The notes under the pieces are model-generated. The model did not search any database, had not been told where the DNA came from, and worked only from the letters and a program-made list of their open reading frames with translations. This document shows, in pieces, positions 9,048 through 17,806 of a DNA stretch of 64,000 nt. Source of the DNA: Marinobacter sp. F4216 (GTDB lineage: Bacteria > Pseudomonadota > Gammaproteobacteria > Pseudomonadales > Oleiphilaceae). The position numbers and the translations under genes are program-made. The DNA lies in assembly GCF_019931195.1 (NCBI RefSeq), contig NZ_JAIOUO010000002.1, forward strand, positions 124,001 through 188,000, given 5' to 3'. Numbering within the stretch: position 1 is the first letter of the stretch; each line of letters opens with the position of its first letter.

Positions 9048-9754
9048 GGACGGACGTCTGGACGACCTACTCCCTCCAGGATCTGTTGATGTTCGGTCCG
9101 GAGGTTTACCTGCGCTTGTGCGTGCGCCTGAATCAGGACTTCTGGCCCTGGCAGTTGCCGGTTGTGGTACTGGGGTTGCTGGTCCCGGTGTTGCTCGGAA
9201 GGCCGGAGGCCAGTCTGCGCCGTTTGGCGTGGCTGGCGATTGCCAGTGCCTGGGTGTTGAGTGGGGCAGGGTTTCTGCTCACGTACTACAGCGAGATCAA
9301 CTGGCCTGCCGCCGGTTTGGGCTGGGCATTTGTGGTGCAGGGGGTGTTGCTGGCAGGGCTGGGGTTGCGGTCGGTGAGTCGGCCGCTTAATCCTCAGGGG
9401 CGCCGCTTTCAGCTCGTCTGGTGGCTGACGGTCATTCTGCTTCCCTGGGTTACGGTGCTGGAATCCGGCACTGTTCAGGCCCTGGCGGTGTTCGGGCTGG
9501 CCCCGGGCGTGACTGTCGCTGCCACCAATCTTGTGCCCGGCGCTCTGTCCGGGCGACAGGGCTGGTTGCTCGTACCCATTCCGCTGCTATGGCTGACTTT
9601 CAGCGCAGCCACCTTTTGGACCTTGCAGGTTTACTGGCTGCTGGTTTTGCCCGTCGTCGGGCTGGTAATGCTGGTCATCGGGTACTGGCTCAGTCCCAGT
9701 CCGGCGCAAAGCCTGGATCGGCAATCCGCTCACCACGATCCAGCTCATCGATAG
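9044..9754 (+). CDS. Polytopic membrane protein, possibly DUF6064-like
   Basis: GTG start overlaps the upstream TGA by four bases (GTGA), giving translational coupling to the Tat-exported AKR. After a YSLQDLLMFGPEVYLRL amphipathic start there are about seven hydrophobic segments over 236 residues. The opening resembles DUF6064 membrane proteins from memory; I cannot verify that. The last 65 bp overlap the convergent dkgB gene on the other strand. It could be a membrane partner of the exported reductase. Confidence 0.8.
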   Translation: MRTDVWTTYSLQDLLMFGPEVYLRLCVRLNQDFWPWQLPVVVLGLLVPVLLGRPEASLRRLAWLAIASAWVLSGAGFLLTYYSEINWPAAGLGWAFVVQGVLLAGLGLRSVSRPLNPQGRRFQLVWWLTVILLPWVTVLESGTVQALAVFGLAPGVTVAATNLVPGALSGRQGWLLVPIPLLWLTFSAATFWTLQVYWLLVLPVVGLVMLVIGYWLSPSPAQSLDRQSAHHDPAHR

Positions 9755-10499
9755 CCTGTATTTCCTCTTCGCTCAGTTTGATGTCGAGCGCTTCGATGTT
9801 CGCGCTCTGGTGAGACGGACGCGTTGAGGAGGGGATGGGCACAACACCACGGGAGGCAACCCAGGCAATGGCAATGTGGGCGGGTGTGACGTTGCGTTCC
9901 CGCGCAAGGCGCAGCAGGGTTTCGTCCTCCATCACCTTGCCCACGGCAAGGGGCATATAGCCGGTGACCGTCAGCCCCAGCGACTGGGCGTGCTCCACAA
10001 CCTTGCGGTTGGCCAGAAATGGATGCACCTCGACCTGATTGGTGAGCAGGGTGCCCTGGCCAAGAATATCCACCGCCTGGTCCATCTGGGCGCAGGTAAA
10101 GTTGGAGACGCCGATGTGTTCGGTCAGCCCTTCGCGCTGGGCGTCACGCAGCGCACCCAGGTATTCTTCCATGGGCACTTCGTCATCTGGGGAGGGCCAG
10201 TGGATCAGGGTCAGGTCCACGTGGTCGGTTTTCAGTCGGGTAAGGCTGTCATGCAGGCTGTTTATCAGGTCGCTGGCATGGAGCTGGTCGAACCAGATCT
10301 TGGTCGTGACAAAGACCTCGCGGCGCGGAATGCCACTGGACGTGATGCCATCTCCCACCTCGGCTTCGTTTTCATACATCTGGGCGGTGTCGATGTGCCG
10401 GTAGCCCAGTGACAGGGCGCTTTTCACCGCTTCCCGGGCATCATTGCCCTTGAGACGGAATGTGCCCATGCCGATTCGGGGGATTGAGCTGAATGACAT
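9690..10499 (-). CDS. dkgB: Aldo/keto reductase, 2,5-diketo-D-gluconate reductase B type
   Basis: Cytoplasmic NADPH-dependent reductase of 269 residues. AKR signature GYRHIDTAQMYENEAEVG near residues 32-49 supplies catalytic Asp and Tyr; Lys is in VTTKIW and His in LIHWPSP. The C-terminal IPSSTRPSH matches the cofactor phosphate-binding loop. The length and short loops fit DkgB/YafB. RBS aggagg precedes ATG 10499. The 3' end runs 65 bp into the convergent membrane-protein gene. Confidence 0.92.
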   Translation of the reverse strand: MSFSSIPRIGMGTFRLKGNDAREAVKSALSLGYRHIDTAQMYENEAEVGDGITSSGIPRREVFVTTKIWFDQLHASDLINSLHDSLTRLKTDHVDLTLIHWPSPDDEVPMEEYLGALRDAQREGLTEHIGVSNFTCAQMDQAVDILGQGTLLTNQVEVHPFLANRKVVEHAQSLGLTVTGYMPLAVGKVMEDETLLRLARERNVTPAHIAIAWVASRGVVPIPSSTRPSHQSANIEALDIKLSEEEIQAIDELDRGERIADPGFAPDWD

Positions 10500-10609
10500 A
10501 CGTTCCTCCTGCTCGGTGCCTGTATGTTAGATAGAGCCTGTCGGCTGGTTCTTCAAGTAACCGGCGGGTATCATCCCCGCTACCCGACTCTTCCGAACTT
10601 ACAGCCTGA

Positions 10610-11032
10610 GTGAAAGCTATGTATACAGGTCAATGTCTGTGTGGTGACGTTACGTTCGAATACGATGGTCCGATTGGTCCGATTACCCTTTGTCACTGCA
10701 GCCAGTGCCGCCGGGCCCACGGCAGTGCGTTTTCCGCCAGCGTGCCGGTCCAGCGTGTTCGCTTTCGTTTTCTGGACGGTGAGTCGCTGGTCACCGAGTT
10801 CGAATCACGGCCGGGCAAATACCGGGCCTTCTGCAGCCATTGCGGCAGCCATCTCTACAGCCGGGTAGACGCCATTCCGGGCATCCTGCGCCTGTTGGCT
10901 GGCGTCATCAACGAGCCGCTTGGCAAAGGCGCATCCCGCCACGAGTTTGTCGGCTCTAAAGCCGACTGGCATGAGATCACCGACGACCTGCCCCAGTTCG
11001 AGAAAACCGAAAGGACCAACGACCCGCACTGA
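10610..11032 (+). CDS. GFA family protein (Mss4-like zinc fold)
   Basis: A 140-residue protein with zinc-ligand cysteines in the order CLCG, CHCSQC and CSHCGSH, the GFA/CENP-V signature. Members were named for glutathione-dependent formaldehyde activation, but most have no proven activity. Start is GTG 10610 or ATG 10619; neither has a strong RBS. It converges on the PQQ-type dehydrogenase with 3 bp between stops. Confidence 0.92.
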   Translation: MKAMYTGQCLCGDVTFEYDGPIGPITLCHCSQCRRAHGSAFSASVPVQRVRFRFLDGESLVTEFESRPGKYRAFCSHCGSHLYSRVDAIPGILRLLAGVINEPLGKGASRHEFVGSKADWHEITDDLPQFEKTERTNDPH

Positions 11033-11035
11033 CGA

Positions 11036-12202
11036 TCAGGGGGCGGGCACAATCCGGTAAACCTTGCCGTCCGAGTCATCGGTCAGTAGCCACAGGGCAC
11101 CGTCCGGCCCCATCCGCACATCCCGGATCCGGTCGCCCTGGTCGGCCAGCAAATCCTCTTCTTCCTCTACTTGCCCGTTCCTGATCCTCAGCCGGACCAG
11201 CTTCTGCAGCTTCAGGGCGCCGACAAACAGGTCCCCCTGCCATTCCGGAAACAGGGAGCCGCTGTAAAAGGCCATGCCCGAGGGTGCAATGGACGGGTCC
11301 CAGTAGTGTAGGGGCTGGGCCATGCCGGTCTTTTCCGTGTAGGGGGTAATCTGGGCGCCGGAATAGGCGATGCCGTAGGTGATTTCTGGCCAGCCGTAGT
11401 TGGTACCCGGGCGAAGAATATTGATTTCATCGCCGCCCCTGGGGCCGTGCTCGTGGGTCCAGATCTCCCCGGTATCCGGATGGACCGTCATGCCCTGAAT
11501 ATTGCGATTGCCCCAGGTGAACAGGGTGTCGCGGATATTGTCGTCCTGCAGGCCTGGATTACCGGGCGCCGGCTCACCCGAAACGGTGATTCGATGCACC
11601 CCTCCCGCATCGTCGCCGGTATCCTGCGCCCGGGGGCGGTTGCCGCGATCACCCACTGACACGTGCAGAAAACCATCTGCATCAAAGGCCATGCGGCCGG
11701 CGAAGTGGCGGCTGGTGCCGGAGCGGGGCAGGGCTTCGAAGATCACCGTCACGTTTTCCAGTTGATCGTTGCTCCAGGTTGCCCGGGCAACCCGGGTGGT
11801 CATGCCGTCGTCATTTCTGTGGGCATAGCTCAGGAACAGGGTCTGGTTATCGGCAAACTCGGGATGAAGCGCGATATCCAGAAGGCCGCCCTGGCCGGTC
11901 ACCACATGGTCGGGCACGCCCCGGACCGGTTCTGACATCAGTTCACCGTTGCGAATGATGCGAAGCCGCCCGGCCCGCTCGGTCACCAGCATGGAGCCAT
12001 CAGGCAAAAAGGCCAGGCTCCAGGGGTGTTCGAGCCCCTGAACAACGGTCTTGAGTTGAAAGTCTGTTTTATCGGACGAAAAGAGCTCGCGTTCGGCGCT
12101 GCATCCGGAACTGAAAAGGCCAGCGACAACCAGGCTGGCAGCGACGGTCAGGTGTCTGAGTGACGGCACGAGACTCTCCGGGGATCCAGTCACGTGATCC
12201 AT
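11036..12202 (-). CDS. PQQ-dependent sugar dehydrogenase-like lipoprotein
   Basis: Six-bladed beta-propeller of the soluble aldose/sorbosone dehydrogenase type. Signature regions are LEHPWSLAFLPDGS, VTERAGRLR, HGPRGGDEIN and GTNYGWPEITYG. The N-terminus holds a hydrophobic stretch ending FSSGC, so it is a predicted lipoprotein. It is a close paralog of the next gene upstream, with 80 bp between them. No PQQ biosynthesis gene is in the window, so the cofactor and substrate are family inferences. Confidence 0.92.
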   Translation of the reverse strand: MDHVTGSPESLVPSLRHLTVAASLVVAGLFSSGCSAERELFSSDKTDFQLKTVVQGLEHPWSLAFLPDGSMLVTERAGRLRIIRNGELMSEPVRGVPDHVVTGQGGLLDIALHPEFADNQTLFLSYAHRNDDGMTTRVARATWSNDQLENVTVIFEALPRSGTSRHFAGRMAFDADGFLHVSVGDRGNRPRAQDTGDDAGGVHRITVSGEPAPGNPGLQDDNIRDTLFTWGNRNIQGMTVHPDTGEIWTHEHGPRGGDEINILRPGTNYGWPEITYGIAYSGAQITPYTEKTGMAQPLHYWDPSIAPSGMAFYSGSLFPEWQGDLFVGALKLQKLVRLRIRNGQVEEEEDLLADQGDRIRDVRMGPDGALWLLTDDSDGKVYRIVPAP

Positions 12203-12282
12203 GGCTTGAGTGTGCCCTCAGCATAGCACTGCCTCGCACGAATCGCAGGACGGCCACAGGGTAGTGCAGCGCTTGCTGGCGC

Positions 12283-13407
12283 TCACTCATAGGTGGGGGC
12301 GAGCCGGTACACCATGCCCTTTTTGGAGTCGGTGAGAATCCACAGGGCACCCTCCGGGCCCATGCGGACATCCCGGATGCGCTGGCCCAGGTCGGTCAGC
12401 AGGTCTTCTGCCTCAATCACCACGCCATTGAGAATACGCAGCCGCACCAGTCGTCTCATCTTCAGTGCGCCGATGAACAGGTCACCCCGCCAGCCCGGAA
12501 ACAAGGTGCCGGTGTAGAACGCCATGCCGGACGGGGCAATGGACGGATTCCAGTAATACAGTGGCTGGGCCATGCCTTCCCTGTGGGTGTAGGGCGTGAT
12601 GAGCTCGCCGGAATCCGCAATTCCGTAGCTAATCTCGGGCCAGCCATAGTTTGTGCCGCCGCGCAGGATATTGAGTTCGTCCCCACCCTGGGGACCGTGC
12701 TCGTGGGTCCATACCTCACCGGTGCTCGGGTGCACGGTCATGCCTTGGGGGTTCCGCTGGCCCCAGGTAAACAAGGTGTCGTTTATGGCGTTGTTCCCCA
12801 GGCCGGGATTGCCCGGTGCGGGTTCCCCATCCTGAGTAATGCGGTGGACCCCTCCGGCGTCATCAGCAGTATCCTGGGCCTGGTCCCTCTCCAGTCGGTC
12901 TCCCACGGAAACGTAGATAAAGCCTTCGGCGTCCATCACCAGCCGACCGGCAAAGTGGTTGCTGGAGCTATAGCGGGGCAGAGCCTCGAATATGACCCCG
13001 GTATCCTGAAGATGACCATCAACGAACCGGCTGCGGACGACGCGGGTGGTCATGCCCTCACTGTTCTGGTGGGCATAGCTCAGGAACAGGGTCTGGTTAT
13101 CGGCAAAGTCGGGATGAAGCAGAAGATCAAGCAGGCCGCCTTCTGCACTGGCGACCAGTTCTGGCGTTCCTTCTATGGGGATCGGGTCCAGTTCTCCGTT
13201 GCGGATGATTCTCAGACGACCGGCTCTTTCGGTGACCAGCATCGAGCCATCCGGCAGGAAGGCTAGGCTCCATGGATTGGAAAGCCCGGAAGCCACCTCT
13301 TCCAGTTTGAATTCGGCCCGTTGTGACGAGAAGGTTTGGGCTAAGGTTAGTTCACCAGTGCCAAGGATCAGAGTGCCCAGGATCAGTATGTGTTTGAGTA
13401 CCGGCAA
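12283..13407 (-). CDS. PQQ-dependent sugar dehydrogenase-like protein, periplasmic
   Basis: Same fold and motifs as its downstream paralog (LSNPWSLAFLPDGS, HGPQGGDELN, GTNYGWPEISYG). It has a cleavable signal peptide ending near LTLAQ with no lipobox cysteine, so it should be soluble in the periplasm. The pair is best explained by tandem duplication followed by divergence of the export signal. The substrate is likely an aldose or aldehyde by family precedent. Confidence 0.92.
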   Translation of the reverse strand: MPVLKHILILGTLILGTGELTLAQTFSSQRAEFKLEEVASGLSNPWSLAFLPDGSMLVTERAGRLRIIRNGELDPIPIEGTPELVASAEGGLLDLLLHPDFADNQTLFLSYAHQNSEGMTTRVVRSRFVDGHLQDTGVIFEALPRYSSSNHFAGRLVMDAEGFIYVSVGDRLERDQAQDTADDAGGVHRITQDGEPAPGNPGLGNNAINDTLFTWGQRNPQGMTVHPSTGEVWTHEHGPQGGDELNILRGGTNYGWPEISYGIADSGELITPYTHREGMAQPLYYWNPSIAPSGMAFYTGTLFPGWRGDLFIGALKMRRLVRLRILNGVVIEAEDLLTDLGQRIRDVRMGPEGALWILTDSKKGMVYRLAPTYE

Positions 13408-13491
13408 GACAACCCCTTGGCAGCGAAGTTTGGAGTAAGAACAATGACTTCAGCATAGCAGCAGCGGGGCCATGCGGTTGCCGTGTCCCGG

Positions 13492-13944
13492 TCAGCGCTT
13501 GTGGTTGCGCTGCAGCCACCGGTCGAGCTTGTCCGCAAACTCTTTCCTGTCTTGCTTGCTGAACGGTGGCGGCCCACCGGTGACCTGGCCAGCGTTTCGC
13601 ATTTCTTCCATGAAGTTGCGCATGGCCAATCGCTGACGAATGTTCTCCTTGGTGAAGGCCTGGCCTCGCGGATTGAATACGTCCGCGCCTTTTTCAATGG
13701 CCTCGGCGGCGAGGGGGATGTCCTGGGTAATCACCAGATCGCCGGACCTGAGCTGATCAACGATCTCATTGTCCGCAACATCAAAGCCCTGGGGTACCTG
13801 TCGCCGATGAATAAAAGGACTGGGCGGAAGGTTGATCGCGTGATTGGCGATGAAGGTGGTCTGAATCTGCCAGCGCTCCGCAGCCCGGCACAGAATCTCG
13901 CGAATGGGCACAGGGCAGGCGTCGGCGTCGACCCAGATTGGCAT
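13492..13944 (-). CDS. yaiI: YaiI/YqxD family (UPF0178, DUF188) protein
   Basis: A 150-residue cytoplasmic protein of a widely conserved NYN/PIN-like family. The opening WVDADACPVPIREIL and the central DIPLAAEAIEKGADVFNPRG are diagnostic. An RNase-like role is suspected for the fold but not proven. RBS aaaggaaa precedes ATG 13944. Confidence 0.95.
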   Translation of the reverse strand: MPIWVDADACPVPIREILCRAAERWQIQTTFIANHAINLPPSPFIHRRQVPQGFDVADNEIVDQLRSGDLVITQDIPLAAEAIEKGADVFNPRGQAFTKENIRQRLAMRNFMEEMRNAGQVTGGPPPFSKQDRKEFADKLDRWLQRNHKR

Positions 13945-14103
13945 GGTGGTTTCCTTTTAATGAGTTTTGAGACTGAAGTTTACCCGCGGTTGGTGTGAGC
14001 CCGATAGATCCATTGGGCGTATCGCGTAGGAACGTCGCTTGAAAGGGACGGGGGTACTCCAGATCTTTCGCGCCACACGCCTATCGAAGAGGAGGAGGGA
14101 GTG

Positions 14104-14676
14104 ATGATAGTCCGGCTGGCGATTTCAGTAATGTCGTTCCTGCTGATCAGTGTGTCGGCGATTGCCGACGGGTCCGATGAGGCGGCCTGGACTGCGCTGC
14201 GTAATGGCGAAGCGGTTCTGATGTTGCGACACGCCCTGGCGCCCGGAACGGGCGATCCCGCCAACTTTCAACTCGGTGACTGCAGTACGCAGCGGAATCT
14301 GAACGACGAGGGGCGGGCTCAGGCGCGATCATGGAAGCCCTTCCTGGCAGAGCACGGTATCGAGGATGTGCGTTTGTATTCCAGCCAGTGGTGTCGTTGC
14401 ATGGATACGGCCACCGAGATGGCCATGGGCGAGGTGACGCCCCTGCCACCGATTAACTCGTTCTTCCGAAACCGCTCCGAGGGGCCCGGGCAAACCCGGG
14501 AAACCATTAAGGCAGTCAATGCCATGCCCGAAGGCGCTCCCATTGTGCTGGTGTCTCATCAAGTGAATATCACCGGCCTGACCGGCGTCTATCCGGCCTC
14601 AAACGAAGGGGTGATCCTTGCCTTGCCCCTGTCCGAGCCTGCCCGTGTGTTGGCCCGGGTGTCACCCGACGGGTAG
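14104..14676 (+). CDS. Periplasmic histidine phosphatase family protein
   Basis: The N-terminus is a signal peptide (hydrophobic, ending SAIADG). The RH core is LMLRHALAPG and the second catalytic His is in VSHQVNI near residue 156, so both catalytic histidines are present. A strong AGGAGG lies at 14090-14095; ATG 14104 gives the better spacing, GTG 14101 is possible. Likely a periplasmic phosphatase or phytase-like enzyme; substrate unknown. Apparently monocistronic. Confidence 0.9.
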   Translation: MIVRLAISVMSFLLISVSAIADGSDEAAWTALRNGEAVLMLRHALAPGTGDPANFQLGDCSTQRNLNDEGRAQARSWKPFLAEHGIEDVRLYSSQWCRCMDTATEMAMGEVTPLPPINSFFRNRSEGPGQTRETIKAVNAMPEGAPIVLVSHQVNITGLTGVYPASNEGVILALPLSEPARVLARVSPDG

Positions 14677-14710
14677 CCGGTGAGAGCGGGACTAGCTTGT
14701 CTGCCCGGAA

Positions 14711-14734
14711 GGCAGGGGATGTTACGCCCCTGCC
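14711..14734. repeat. Inverted repeat between convergent genes
   Basis: Perfect 8-bp GC stem GGCAGGGG / CCCCTGCC with an 8-nt loop, between the stops of the histidine phosphatase and DUF533 genes. No T-tract on either side, so a factor-independent terminator is not clear; it may protect 3' ends. Confidence 0.55.
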
Positions 14735-14752
14735 CGAAAACCTGAATCTGCG

Positions 14753-15538
14753 TCAGGCCGCCAATGCCTGAACTTGACGTTCCAGCTCCTGGGCCATCGC
14801 CGGCTCGAGTTCGAGCGCAGAGCCGAGCTGATTGAGCCAGGCCCGTTCCAGGTCATTCTGGTCATCGATCATGGCTGCGCTGACCAGATAAATTTCCCGC
14901 TTGGCCTGTGGTGAATCGGCTTTACTGGCCAGTTCCCGGGCATCCAAGGGTGCTTTCAATTGTTGCTGAACCCAATTCTGAAGTTCCGGGTCAGCCCCCA
15001 GTTTCTCGATTTCCTGCACCAGCATCGTCTGTTCGTTCTCGTCGATGTGGCCGTCTGCGCGGGCCGCCAGAATCATCGCCTGCAGTATCTCCAGCCCTCG
15101 CTGCTCCTGCTGGCTGCCGTGAAGTTGCTCGATCGGTTGACCCTGGTCGCCCCCCATGGAAGAGGGGCCCAAAGAGGCTCCTAGAGAAGACGTGGCACTC
15201 CCGGCACTACCGTGGCTTTGGGGCTGGCCCTGGGTCTGAGCCTGATAGTTCTGATAAGCCTTCCAGGCCAGTGCGCCAATGCCGGCCAGCGCACCGTATT
15301 TCATCGCCTTGCCACCCATTTTTCGCCCCCGGCTGGAGCCCAGCAACATACCCAGCAGCCCGCCGCCAAGCATACTCTTCAAGTCGACACCGCTGCTGCC
15401 TGCTCCGCCTCGCATCTGGTTGCCGAGATCCTGCATCATGCCACCGAGGTCTACCCCGCCTCCGGTTCTGCCTCTGCCTTGCGGAGACGCTCCCTGAGCC
15501 TGCTTCATAATTTCGTTGAGAATCGATGTGACGTTCAT
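14753..15538 (-). CDS. DUF533 / TerB-like membrane-associated protein
   Basis: Residues 1-60 are glycine-rich low complexity (GGVDLGG, GGLLGMLLGSSRGRK), then a short hydrophobic stretch (KYGALAGIGALAWKAY), a Gln/Ser linker, and a helical C-terminal TerB-like domain (ARADGHIDENEQTML, residues about 165-260). This layout is DUF533 (E. coli YebE type). Proposed inner-membrane association; function not established. RBS caggagct precedes ATG 15538. Divergent from the 2-oxoacid dehydrogenase operon. Confidence 0.88.
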   Translation of the reverse strand: MNVTSILNEIMKQAQGASPQGRGRTGGGVDLGGMMQDLGNQMRGGAGSSGVDLKSMLGGGLLGMLLGSSRGRKMGGKAMKYGALAGIGALAWKAYQNYQAQTQGQPQSHGSAGSATSSLGASLGPSSMGGDQGQPIEQLHGSQQEQRGLEILQAMILAARADGHIDENEQTMLVQEIEKLGADPELQNWVQQQLKAPLDARELASKADSPQAKREIYLVSAAMIDDQNDLERAWLNQLGSALELEPAMAQELERQVQALAA

Positions 15539-15737
15539 TACTCAGCTCCTGTAACGGATTCTGTAAGGATTCGCCCCACGCCGTGTTATCAACCAGTTTG
15601 GCGGTCGTTGCACAAACCGCAGATATCCTTGTTCCTGACCTGGGGCAGTTAGTTCCTTTGCTCATTCACTGGGCATCGACTAAGTATTAGACAGAAAGGC
15701 CGTTGGCGCTTTTCAATAGCTGTAGCAGGAGGGAGGA

Positions 15738-16817
15738 ATGCGGAAAAGCCAGGAATTTCATGTAGATAGCACCCGCTATCTGGATGAGTTGGGCAAGCCT
15801 CTCGACGACTTGCCTGCCCAGGCCAGCGATATTGAGCGCGTTGTCAGCGCTTATCGCAACATGGTGCTTACCCGCACCTTTGACGCCAAGGCCATTGCGC
15901 TTCAGCGCACTGGAAAGTGTGGAACCTATCCCTCGGTTCTCGGACACGAGGTTATCGGTACAGCCATCGGCCAGAGCCTCGCCCCCTCCGACGTATTCGT
16001 CCCTTACTACCGGGATCAGGCCGCCCATATTCTGCGAGGGGTTTCGCTGTGCGAACTGTTGCTTTACTGGGGCGGTGATGAACGCGGCAGTGCCTGGAAG
16101 CATTGCCCGGAGGATTTGCCCATCGCCGTGCCGATTGCCACCCAGTGCTGTCATGCGGTGGGCGTGGCGTCGGCCATCAGGATTCGTGATGAGGCACGGG
16201 CGGTTGTCTGTTGTGTGGGTGATGGCGGAACCTCGAAAGGGGATTTTCTGGAAAGCATCAACCTGGCCGGCGCGTGGCATTTGCCCGTGGTGTTTGTGGT
16301 TATCAATAATCAGTGGGCCATATCCACCCCCCGGAGTGTTCAGAGCGGCGCTGACACCCTGGCCCAGAAAGCCATCGGCGTCGGCTTACCGGGCCACATC
16401 GTTGATGGTAACGACTATTTCGCCACCATCGAGGCCCTGGACACAGCCCTGGAGCGCGCCCGCGGCGGAAAGGGTGGGAGCATCATTGAAGCGGTCACCT
16501 ACCGGCTTGGTGACCACACCACCGCCGATGACGCCACCCGTTATCGCACCGCCGAGGCGCTGAAAAAGGCCTGGGAAGCAGATGGCATCAAGCGACTTCA
16601 GAACTATCTGCATCAGAACGGCTTGTGGGATGCCAACAAAGAACAGGCGTTGCAGGCAGAGTGCAAATCGACCGTCGATGCAGCGGTTGAAGCTTATCTT
16701 GCCACCGAGCCAGAATCACCCACCGCCATGCTGGACTACCTCTTCGAGAGCGTGCCGGCATCCTTGCAGCAGCAACGGGAGCGGCTGGCGGGGAAGAGTG
16801 ACGGAGGTGAGTCATGA
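15738..16817 (+). CDS. pdhA: 2-oxoacid (pyruvate-type) dehydrogenase E1 component, alpha subunit
   Basis: Thiamine-diphosphate enzyme half that decarboxylates a 2-oxoacid and passes the acyl group to E2 lipoate. The ThDP/Mg motif GDGGTSKGDF...INNQWAIS is near residues 160-190, with the conserved LGHEVIG and PYYRDQ regions before it. A very strong RBS (ggagggagga) precedes ATG 15738. Stop overlaps the E1 beta start by four bases. Pyruvate is the likely substrate by resemblance; a branched-chain acid is not excluded. Confidence 0.9.
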   Translation: MRKSQEFHVDSTRYLDELGKPLDDLPAQASDIERVVSAYRNMVLTRTFDAKAIALQRTGKCGTYPSVLGHEVIGTAIGQSLAPSDVFVPYYRDQAAHILRGVSLCELLLYWGGDERGSAWKHCPEDLPIAVPIATQCCHAVGVASAIRIRDEARAVVCCVGDGGTSKGDFLESINLAGAWHLPVVFVVINNQWAISTPRSVQSGADTLAQKAIGVGLPGHIVDGNDYFATIEALDTALERARGGKGGSIIEAVTYRLGDHTTADDATRYRTAEALKKAWEADGIKRLQNYLHQNGLWDANKEQALQAECKSTVDAAVEAYLATEPESPTAMLDYLFESVPASLQQQRERLAGKSDGGES

Positions 16818-17806
16818 GCAGCCCGGAGGTTCGCGATGTCACTCTCGTCGAAGCGGTGAATATGGCGTTGGCCTGGGAAATGGGACACGACGAATCCGTG
16901 ATCGTACTGGGGGAGGATGTGGCCACGAACGGCGGCGTGTTCCGGGCCACGGTCGGGCTTCGGGATCGATTCGGCTACAAACGGGTTTTGGATACCCCGC
17001 TGGCCGAAACCCTGATCGCCGGCACCGCCATCGGCATGGCGACCCAGGGCCTGAAGCCGGTGGCCGAATTCCAGTTCATGGGATTCATCTACGCGGGTAT
17101 GGAGCAGATCATCAGCCACGCGGCGCGCATGCGAAATCGCACCCGCGGCCGGCTGCATTGCCCTATTGTTTACCGGGCGCCGTTTGGCGGCGGCATTCAT
17201 GCTCCCGAGCACCATTCCGAAAGTACCGAAGCGTTGTTCGCCCATATTCCGGGGCTGCGTGTGGTCGTGCCCAGTTCGCCCCAGCGGGCCTATGGTTTGC
17301 TCCTCGCGGCAATCCGCAACCCGGATCCGGTGGTGTTCCTGGAACCCAAGCGTATTTACCGGGCAGTCACCCACAGCGTTGCCAATAACGGGGAAGCCCT
17401 GCCACTGGACACGTGTTTTACCCTGCGGGAAGGGGACGATGTCACGCTCGTGACCTGGGGGGCTTGCGTGATGGAAACCCTGCAGGCTGCAGATTTGCTG
17501 GCCGAGCAGGGGGTGTCGGCCGAGGTGATCGACGTGGCGACCGTCAGCCCGCTGGACCGGGAAACCCTGCTGTGTTCCGTGGCCAAGACCGGTCGTGTTG
17601 TCATCGTGCACGAGGCGTGTCGAAGTGGTGGCGTCGGGGCGGAAATCGCCGCCTCCATCGCCGAAGGCGCTTTTCTCGATTTGCAGGCGCCGGTGGTTCG
17701 GGTGACCGGTTATGACACCATCATGCCCTACTATCGGAACGAGCAGGCCTACCTCCCCAAAGTGACAGACATTGTTGAGGCTGTGGAACAGGTGATTGCG
17801 CTATGA
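16814..17806 (+). CDS. pdhB: 2-oxoacid (pyruvate-type) dehydrogenase E1 component, beta subunit
   Basis: 330 residues, partner of the E1 alpha subunit. Typical elements: VNMALAWEMG, GEDVATNGGVFRAT, DTPLAETLI, PVAEFQFMGFI, and the C-terminal transketolase domain with HEACRSGGVGAEIA. ATGA overlap with the upstream gene and a 4-base overlap with E2 show tight translational coupling of the three subunits. Confidence 0.92.
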   Translation: MSSPEVRDVTLVEAVNMALAWEMGHDESVIVLGEDVATNGGVFRATVGLRDRFGYKRVLDTPLAETLIAGTAIGMATQGLKPVAEFQFMGFIYAGMEQIISHAARMRNRTRGRLHCPIVYRAPFGGGIHAPEHHSESTEALFAHIPGLRVVVPSSPQRAYGLLLAAIRNPDPVVFLEPKRIYRAVTHSVANNGEALPLDTCFTLREGDDVTLVTWGACVMETLQAADLLAEQGVSAEVIDVATVSPLDRETLLCSVAKTGRVVIVHEACRSGGVGAEIAASIAEGAFLDLQAPVVRVTGYDTIMPYYRNEQAYLPKVTDIVEAVEQVIAL

